A stretch of DNA of 64,000 nucleotides from Planctomycetota bacterium (lineage in GTDB: Bacteria > Planctomycetota > JAJSAM01 > JAJVHW01), in the NCBI GenBank assembly GCA_021776825.1, contig JAJFFG010000117.1, positions 40,000 through 103,999 of the forward strand, given 5' to 3'. Shown here piece by piece: positions 59,901-64,000 of the stretch. Each line of letters opens with the position of its first letter. Positions within the stretch are counted from its first letter, which is position 1. The position numbers were made by a program, and so were the translations under genes. Below the pieces are notes generated by a model. That model worked only from the letters and a program-made list of their open reading frames with translations, was not told the origin of the DNA and made no database searches.

Positions 59901-60256
59901 TGCTACCCGCACGGCCCGTCGATACGAACGACGACTTCCGTACGCGCACGCTGCTCATCGCAGATCTCGATCTCGACGGGTTTGTCGACATCCTGCTCGG
60001 CACCGACGAGGCGCTCGAGACGGACGCCGGCGATCGGATCGCGTCGACGCGCTTCCTTCGCGGAGCCGACGACTTCACCTTCACGCTCGCGAACGAGTTC
60101 CTGCCACCGCTCGGCGTGGAATCAGGGGAGGTCCACGCGCTCCTGAGCGCGCCGCTCGGCGTCCATCCGCAGCACTCGCTCATCTTCCTCACGGAGGGCG
60201 ATCCCGAGACCAGCGATGGCGACCGCAATGCGCGTGTGTTCGACTGGAACCGATGA
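56921..60256 (+). CDS. large exported FG-GAP/VCBS and IPT domain protein
   Basis: 1111 residues. Signal peptide to about AHAQEQ (residue 26). Order of parts: two pre-peptidase-like beta modules (27-250, each with YxATFKVKA or VFDVSIKV ends), an IPT/TIG-like module (about 265-345, FEITGSGFSLDPRPEIRFDG), a second one to about 440, then an integrin-like region of FG-GAP/VCBS calcium blades: GDLDGDGSADDLVIVSP, IGDIDGDGDLDVIVGRDEYG, VDVDNDDDLDLIVAWDN, VDLNDDQRPDLVLGLN, DLDLDGFVDILLGTDE. A pre-peptidase C-terminal module (about 870-970) is inserted before the last blade. It should be an extracellular adhesive or scaffold protein stabilised by Ca2+. Its TGA overlaps the next ATG (60253-60256). Confidence 0.9.
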   Translation: MRLRHQLIHLVAIGVVTAVCAHAHAQEQVGPEFGNNDFTDLIDNDGGVPDIDTYSAFLVSGEQLSVSVVSPKDSDLIPELFVVDPDGEIRTLKIKRKKKDHVVAFKKFKVDKNGTWLVHVEGRAESQGLYTATFKVKASKTITTKKHAVGGGTPPTLPFPVHASEGALMTLSIKSRTKNVGVTVISAQSPNGESAQYIVEAMETKGKKSVVKKLALTPGDGLYVLSIGTLGDEAVFDVSIKVTESGRPTESVVFEGPEPRLADRGAPLRVAASIPFEITGSGFSLDPRPEIRFDGVLGEVRAVTPDGVILTVVSPTLLDRQVADITVKNPDQRGFTQPDQVFFVERPRIDDLLDAGDTQVRRASAADNDRVFLIGAAFGDHLTVDLGGEPVTIIDATDPLRMEIVLPTVPPSTRMISVTDDFNRTATTSFAIRFPRPAWGEGAVPRLPAPSAEDDLTAYRAAIGDLDGDGSADDLVIVSPLHRYEYGYAVPGTRCEQTRIFQGTPEGQLTDVTATAVPEAFKEDFPHDVDDWNAAAVALGDIDASNGIDIVVAGFVDVWYDAFGDGYLYASNYGTSGVRVLTNSGTGTFTLDTDLSPAAFNRRPDVTALDENQAVQPLFGEYIVDTSNPTALAIGDIDGDGDLDVIVGRDEYGKRLSRQDVGSVDFSQSPPYIASADASAFVLAAEPEYAYVSATSTIENDIANQNGLAYTTALSMPLSFGGYTTSYRGPDDPGFHARDLALVDVDNDDDLDLIVAWDNPATVSISGRKEHVQSIENVGLPGYTLDVERVATRVLLNDGNGVFTDATASWMPAGVGEEWWQAQTISVVDLNDDQRPDLVLGLNRAVDDHNATIATPLSTSADGGTVTPGSIGVGGEEDTFSFVVPVAGRVILRTELGTLADTVLELLGPTTTAMSIGESDDCGGARFSRIEADVAAGTYFARVSGFDGTQTGTYTLDVHFHADDFGPSARAFSALRILENRGVGVGFVDVTGTVLPARPVDTNDDFRTRTLLIADLDLDGFVDILLGTDEALETDAGDRIASTRFLRGADDFTFTLANEFLPPLGVESGEVHALLSAPLGVHPQHSLIFLTEGDPETSDGDRNARVFDWNR

Positions 60257-61161
60257 AGCTCTTCCAGCACGTCGACGCGCTGCTCCGCGGCAGTTACACC
60301 GACCCCGAGGATCTGCGGGCCGGTCGCATTCCGGTCTCTGCCCGCGCACTGGGTCGCGTCGCCCTCGTTCTCGGAGTCGTGTACGGCGCCTTCATGGGGC
60401 TGTACGGCGTTCTGCGGCCGGAGAACGCGAGCGTCTCGCAGCTCGTCGCGACGAGCGTGAAGGTACCGCTGCTCTTCCTCCTGACGCTCGCCGTTACGTA
60501 TCCCTCGCTCTACGTGTTCTCCGCACTCGCGCGCTCTCGCCTGCGCGCGCACGACACCCTGCGCATGCTCCTGGTCGCCGTGTCGGTGAACCTCGCGCTG
60601 CTCGCGAGCCTCGGGCCGGTGACCGGCTTCTTCACGCTGAGCACCGAGAGCTATCCGTTCATGGTGCTGCTGAACGTCGTGTTCTTCGGCGTCGCCGGGT
60701 TTGTCGGACTCCGCTTCCTCGGTGGCGCGCTGGACTCGGTCTTCTCGGTGGGCCCGGCGACCGCCGAGGGAGAGACATCCGACGCAGCCGACACGGTCGC
60801 CGCAACCGGGGCCGAAGACGCCGACGGCACGAAGGACGAGCCCGCCGCGGATGCGGCCAGCCCTGCACCCGATGAGACGCCGCCGCCGGCGCCGGCCTAT
60901 GGCGGAACGTGGCGTGGACCGCGAGCCGCACCGCTCGTGACGGCGCAGACCCGCCGCGATGACCCCGCGGGCGACGCGTCGGCGCCCGCTCGCCGCGTGT
61001 TCGTGATCTGGACGTTCATCTACGCCGTGGTCGGCGCGCAGATGGGGTGGATCCTGAGGCCGTTCATCGGAAGCCCGGGACGTGCGTTCGAGTGGTTCCG
61101 AGAACGCGACTCCCACTTCTTCGAGGCCCTGGTCGACACCATCGCGCGGCTGTTCAGCTGA
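60253..61161 (+). CDS. polytopic membrane protein of the type annotated 'actin-binding WH2 domain'
   Basis: 302 residues, start ATGA-coupled to the surface protein. Five or so hydrophobic segments: VALVLGVVYGAFMGLYGVL, LLFLLTLAVTYPSLYVFSAL, TLRMLLVAVSVNLALLASLG, MVLLNVVFFGVAGFVGLRFL and VIWTFIYAVVGAQMGWILRP. The phrases VKVPLLFLLTL, PSLYVFSALARSRL and QMGWILRPFIGSP mark a planctomycete/cyanobacterial family usually annotated as actin-binding WH2 domain, a name not backed by function. An acidic Ala/Asp insertion (about 165-220) splits the protein. The next gene is a paralogue. Role unknown; perhaps export or assembly of the surface protein. Confidence 0.84.
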   Translation: MKLFQHVDALLRGSYTDPEDLRAGRIPVSARALGRVALVLGVVYGAFMGLYGVLRPENASVSQLVATSVKVPLLFLLTLAVTYPSLYVFSALARSRLRAHDTLRMLLVAVSVNLALLASLGPVTGFFTLSTESYPFMVLLNVVFFGVAGFVGLRFLGGALDSVFSVGPATAEGETSDAADTVAATGAEDADGTKDEPAADAASPAPDETPPPAPAYGGTWRGPRAAPLVTAQTRRDDPAGDASAPARRVFVIWTFIYAVVGAQMGWILRPFIGSPGRAFEWFRERDSHFFEALVDTIARLFS

Positions 61162-61169
61162 GCCGCGTC

Positions 61170-61826
61170 ATGTCGTTGGCCGGCACTGCCGATGCCCTGC
61201 TCCGTGCCGAGGGACGCTTCTCCGTCGGTCGGGGACGACTCCCGTGGCGTGGCCTCGCGACGTTGCTGGTGCTGGGCGGCTTCGGCTACGGCGCGGCGAT
61301 GGGCAGTTGGGGGACGCGCCCACTGCAGTCGCTCTACTCGGGCGTGAAGGTCCCGCTGCTCCTCGCGATCTCGAGCGCCGTCTGCCTCCCGAACTTCTTC
61401 GTGGTGAACTCGATCCTCGGCCTCCGCGACGACTTCAGTGCCGCGTGTCGTGGCGTGTTCGCCGCGCAGGCGACGGTGGCGGTCGCGCTCGTCGCGCTCG
61501 CTCCGGTGACGGCGACGCTGTACGCGTCCTCCGGTGACTACGACCTCGCCATCGTCGGCAACGGAGCCATGTTCCTGATCGGGACGATCGCCGGGCAGTG
61601 GACGTTGCAGCGCCACTACCGCCCGCTCGTCGCGCGCGACCCTCGCCACCGGATCGGGCGCAACGTCTGGCTCACGCTGTACGTCTTCGTGGCCATCCAG
61701 CTCGCCTGGGTGCTGCGCCCGTTCATCGGCGCGTCGAATCAACCGACTCAGTTCTTCCGCGACGAGGCTTGGAGCAATGCGTACGTCGTCGTGTCCAAAC
61801 TCATCTGGTCGTTGCTCGCCGGATAG
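61170..61826 (+). CDS. second membrane protein of the same 'actin-binding WH2 domain'-type family
   Basis: 218 residues from ATG 61170, eight bases after the previous stop. Hydrophobic segments and landmarks match the upstream gene: LATLLVLGGFGYGAAMGSWG, SGVKVPLLLAISSAVCLPNF, FVVNSILGLRDD, AVALVALAPVTATLYASSGD, VFVAIQLAWVLRPFIGASNQ. The acidic insertion is absent. Order and spacing show a tandem duplication within one operon. Membrane located; function unknown. Confidence 0.82.
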   Translation: MSLAGTADALLRAEGRFSVGRGRLPWRGLATLLVLGGFGYGAAMGSWGTRPLQSLYSGVKVPLLLAISSAVCLPNFFVVNSILGLRDDFSAACRGVFAAQATVAVALVALAPVTATLYASSGDYDLAIVGNGAMFLIGTIAGQWTLQRHYRPLVARDPRHRIGRNVWLTLYVFVAIQLAWVLRPFIGASNQPTQFFRDEAWSNAYVVVSKLIWSLLAG

Positions 61827-61878
61827 CGTCGCCGTTCGGGCACCGCGCGAGGGATAGGGGGACGCTACGCTTCGGCCC

Positions 61879-62961
61879 ATGCGACTCGGAGCCACGATTG
61901 CGTTCGCCGCCATCACGTTCGCGCTCATCTCGCCGGCGACGTTGCGGGCCGAGGACGACGCGTTGCCCGAGCCGACGTTCGACTCGCTCCGTGTGACCGA
62001 GGCCACCCTGCCGGTGCACGTGAAACTCGTGAAGGGGCTGCACACCGTCTCCCGGCAGCCGCGCGTGTTCTACGCGACGCCCGAGCCCGCGAAACTCGGA
62101 CCTCCCGAGCTGCCGGAGGCACTCGTCGCCGTCGTGCGCCGCCTCGGGCGCGCGTCCCGCAAGGCTCACCAGTCGTTCCAGGCCGACGGTGGCCAGAGCG
62201 GGTCCCTGCTCTGGTTCGAGTACGCCGATGGCGTTCCCTCGGGCTTCGAGGGTTGGATCGAGGCCTATCTCTGGGGCGGTGACGAGCACGGACCGTCCCC
62301 CGATCACCCGGAGAACGTCTACGTCCTCGAGCGCCTGGTGGTGGTCGTCTCGTTCCCGCGTGGCGATGCCGGTGGAGAGTGGGTGAAGTCCTGGCTGCGG
62401 CGCTTCGGTCTGCCGGCGAGTCGCTGGTCGCCCGAGCGCGCGAAAGTGGCGGGTCGCATCGTCGGGGCGCAGGACGCCGGTCGTTTCGACGACGCTCTCG
62501 CCGCCCTCGACGCGGCTCCCGAGCTCGAGTCAGATTCGGGGTTCCTCTGCTTCCTGCGCGGTGAGCTCGGGATGCAGAAAGGCGATTACGCGTTGTCGGA
62601 GAGGGGGTATCGCGCGGCGTTGGAACTGCATCGCACGCGGGTATCGCCGCTGACCGAGGGCACCCGCTGGGCCTGTCTTGACGGTCTCGGTGCGGATCTC
62701 GTCCTCCAGCACAAGCTCGACGCAGCTCTCCCCGTACTCGAGAAAGCCGTCGCGCTCGGGCGCGCGGCGAAGCACGAGGGCTGGTCCACGGCGCTCTACA
62801 ACCTCGCGTGCGTCCACGGACTGAAGGGGCGATGGAAGGAGTGCCACGCGGCGCTCTCAGCGGCCATCGAGGCGGACCCGCTCTGGAAAGAGCCGGCGAA
62901 GTCGGACCCGGATCTCGCCGACGCGCTGAAGCGCCCGGAGATTGCGAAGCTCGTGGAGTAG
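61879..62961 (+). CDS. exported TPR protein
   Basis: 360 residues. Signal peptide to about TLRAED (residue 25). The N-terminal half is a mixed alpha/beta domain (VHVKLVKGLHTVSRQPRVFY, PEALVAVVRRLGRASRKAHQ, SGSLLWFEYADGVPSGFEGW). The C-terminal half has TPR hairpins: RFDDALAALDAAPELESDSG, MQKGDYALSERGYRAALELH, HKLDAALPVLEKAVALGRAA and NLACVHGLKGRWKECHAALS, AAIEADPLWKEPAKSDPDLA. A protein-binding role outside the cytoplasm is likely. It precedes the second candidate selenoprotein by 59 bases. Confidence 0.82.
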   Translation: MRLGATIAFAAITFALISPATLRAEDDALPEPTFDSLRVTEATLPVHVKLVKGLHTVSRQPRVFYATPEPAKLGPPELPEALVAVVRRLGRASRKAHQSFQADGGQSGSLLWFEYADGVPSGFEGWIEAYLWGGDEHGPSPDHPENVYVLERLVVVVSFPRGDAGGEWVKSWLRRFGLPASRWSPERAKVAGRIVGAQDAGRFDDALAALDAAPELESDSGFLCFLRGELGMQKGDYALSERGYRAALELHRTRVSPLTEGTRWACLDGLGADLVLQHKLDAALPVLEKAVALGRAAKHEGWSTALYNLACVHGLKGRWKECHAALSAAIEADPLWKEPAKSDPDLADALKRPEIAKLVE

Positions 62962-63020
62962 GTCGAACGGCGCGGAGCGATCGGCGTCGGTGGACTCCGC
63001 TCGCCGATGGAGGAGACACG

Positions 63021-63863
63021 ATGGGTCGACGCGCATCAGTGACGTGGGCACTGGCGCTCGTGGCGGTCGCGGCTGGTGCCGCGCTGGCCGACGACGAGGC
63101 GCCAGCAGCCGAGCACCCGACCGTCGCCGAGGATCATCCCGTGCACCTCGATCGGACCGGCATCCGCTGGGTGCTGCCGTTCGAGCGCGCGCAGGCGGTG
63201 GCAAAGGAGCGCGGGCATCCGTTGCTGATCAAGGCTGTCGCGTTCGGAACCACCAAGTCCGGCTGTTGGTGACCCGCGGCCGAGGTCCTGAGGGCCGGCC
63301 CCCTCAGCGACCCCAGGGTGGTCACCCTGGTCAACGCGCGCTTCGTGCCGCGCTACTGCCTGGGCGACACCTCCGGAGCGACTGAGCTGCTCGCGGAGCA
63401 GAAGGACGATGCGTCCCTCCTGACGACCGCGCGGATCGCGCGATCGGACGGTGACCTTGACGCCGCGGCAGCGGCACTCGACGGATGCTCGAAGGAGTCC
63501 GCTGCCGGCGTCGGTGTCGAGCGCGGCTGGATCGCCTGGATGCGCGCGCAACACGCCGAGGCCGTCGCGCTCCTGGCGAAGACGGCTTCGGAGCACCCCC
63601 GGTCGGCAGAGTCGGAGTACGTCCGCGGACTCGCGCTGCACGGACTCGAGAAGACCGCCGACGCCCGCGAGGTGTGGACGAAGCTCGTCAAGCGCCACGG
63701 AGAGAACCCGTGGTCCTACCGCGCGGATTGGGCCCTCGCCGGCACGACGGGCGGCGGCGCGCAGCGCTCGTTCTCGACGAGCGGGCCGAAGTCGGCCCTC
63801 GGTCGCCACGGCTACATGGGCCGTCGCAACCCAGATCTGGAGGCATTGAAGGCCGGGGACTGA
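63021..63863 (+). CDS. candidate selenoprotein: exported thioredoxin-like/TPR protein with C-W-U motif
   Basis: 280 residues if TGA 63270-63272 is read as selenocysteine (U84). ATG 63021 has GGAGGAG about 7 bases upstream. Signal peptide 1-23. Thioredoxin-like domain: FERAQAVAKERGHPLLIKAV, then GTTKSGC82-W-U84-PAAEV and LSDPRVVTLVNARFVPRYC, which is the usual xSDPxVxxxxNxxFVP after the redox site. The same frame stays open 196 codons after the TGA, with TPR-like helices (DLDAAAAALDGCSKE, AEAVALLAKTASEHPRSAES, ADAREVWTKLVKRHGE). Stopping at TGA would leave 83 residues that end exactly at the redox site. A 7-bp hairpin follows. Probably an exported redox protein related to the one at 22526. Confidence 0.84.
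63288..63307 (+). promoter_or_regulatory. candidate bacterial SECIS hairpin of the 63021 gene
   Basis: CTGAGGG (63288-63294) pairs perfectly with CCCTCAG (63301-63307) around the loop CCGGCC. The loop starts 23 bases after the UGA. The guanines are at loop positions 3-4 rather than 1-2, so it fits the general SECIS geometry less well than the 22727 hairpin. An overlapping smaller hairpin (GGTCC/GGGCC, loop TGA, 63284-63296) is an alternative. Confidence 0.5.
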
Positions 63864-64000
63864 GAGCCTGTCGGAGTTTCCGCGCGGCGCCGGTGAGGCG
63901 GCGGAACGTGCTGTGGGGATCCCGGCCCGACCGCGCCCGGGTGGGCCGTCTGCCGCACCGCTCAGGCTCGGAGACGCGCTCGGAGTCGACTCGCCTGCGC
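63864..64000. other. 3' flank, no feature recognised
   Basis: 137 bases to the window edge without a convincing open frame. A 6-bp inverted repeat (CGGCCC 63923-63928, GGGCCG 63943-63948) lacks a T-run and is weak as a terminator. Confidence 0.4.

Noticed and set aside
22712..63272. genome-wide reassignment of TGA to an amino acid
   Set aside because: Many genes in the window end at TGA, including ones overlapped by the next start as ATGA, so only context-dependent recoding fits.
63318..63863. separate gene starting near 63318
   Set aside because: The frame is continuous with the upstream thioredoxin part, and the putative start lies within its conserved strand.
63923..63948. terminator hairpin after the last gene
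   Set aside because: Loop is long and there is no T-run.
1..64000. tRNA, rRNA or insertion sequence
   Set aside because: No T-loop GTTCGA context with cloverleaf pairing, no rRNA-like conserved blocks, no transposase motif found by reading; a tRNAscan-SE or Infernal run would settle it.

Overview
This is a 64-kb window of high-GC bacterial chromosome, roughly two-thirds G+C by eye. It holds about 60 genes on both strands and no rRNA, tRNA, insertion sequence, prophage or CRISPR array that I could find. The gene set best fits a free-living planctomycete-like bacterium or a close relative. It includes ECF sigma factors with long non-sigma C-terminal extensions and many secreted proteins built from HEAT, TPR, FG-GAP/VCBS, pre-peptidase or carboxypeptidase-regulatory-like modules. 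It also has DUF1080-like lipoproteins, a paralogous pair of membrane proteins of the type annotated as 'actin-binding WH2 domain', DUF1579, DUF1570-like peptidase and DUF3365 haem proteins. This taxonomic guess is an inference from gene content; there is no marker gene to settle it.

Layout. 1-7.9 kb: tail of a surface protein, a DUF1080-like membrane protein, an aminoglycoside-phosphotransferase-fold kinase, a coiled-coil protein, a methyltransferase whose start lies in a 20-bp tandem repeat, an unlisted 57-residue membrane protein, an arrestin-fold protein, and an ECF sigma factor fused to a transmembrane helix and an extracytoplasmic domain. 8-15 kb: a secreted HEAT-type protein, an ornithine-cyclodeaminase remnant, DUF2199, a secreted transglutaminase, the sigma/F1-beta fusion described below, and a DASS (SLC13) transporter. 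15-22 kb: a matrixin-like zinc protease with a translationally coupled partner, a DUF1330-like protein, TPR and terpene-cyclase-fold secreted proteins, DUF1579. 22-42 kb: a frameshifted gene, a candidate selenoprotein, several large carboxypeptidase-regulatory-like proteins, an ABC-F ATPase, HEAT and beta-propeller proteins, a secreted cyclophilin, GNAT, HAD and zinc-ribbon proteins. 42-54 kb: DUF188/YaiI, a DEAD-box helicase, a spermidine-synthase-like protein, a DUF1570-like peptidase, another carboxypeptidase-regulatory-like/TPR pair, DUF3465, a class C beta-lactamase-like hydrolase and an AraC remnant. 54-64 kb: a gamma-glutamylcyclotransferase-like protein, three tandem paralogous secreted proteins followed by a 1111-residue FG-GAP surface protein, two paralogous membrane proteins, a TPR protein and a second candidate selenoprotein.

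Two discoveries stand out. First, the gene at 11492-13006 joins an ECF sigma factor to a degenerate F-type ATP synthase beta subunit. The beta barrel, P-loop and C-terminal helical domain are recognisable, but the P-loop Thr is replaced by Met and the Walker B region is deleted. A strong internal Shine-Dalgarno and ATG at the domain junction could also make the beta-like half alone. Second, two secreted thioredoxin-like genes (22526-23431 and 63021-63863) each continue in the same frame through one TGA placed exactly at the redox motif (U-S-P-C and C-W-U). Each TGA is followed by a stable hairpin where a bacterial SECIS element should be, so both look like selenoproteins. TGA is the normal stop elsewhere in the window.

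Most genes are predicted to work at or outside the cytoplasmic membrane. Operon-like coupling is seen at three ATGA overlaps (16610-16613, 48572-48575, 60253-60256). Several intergenic gaps hold short degenerate tandem repeats of 14-20 bp, each with its own sequence.
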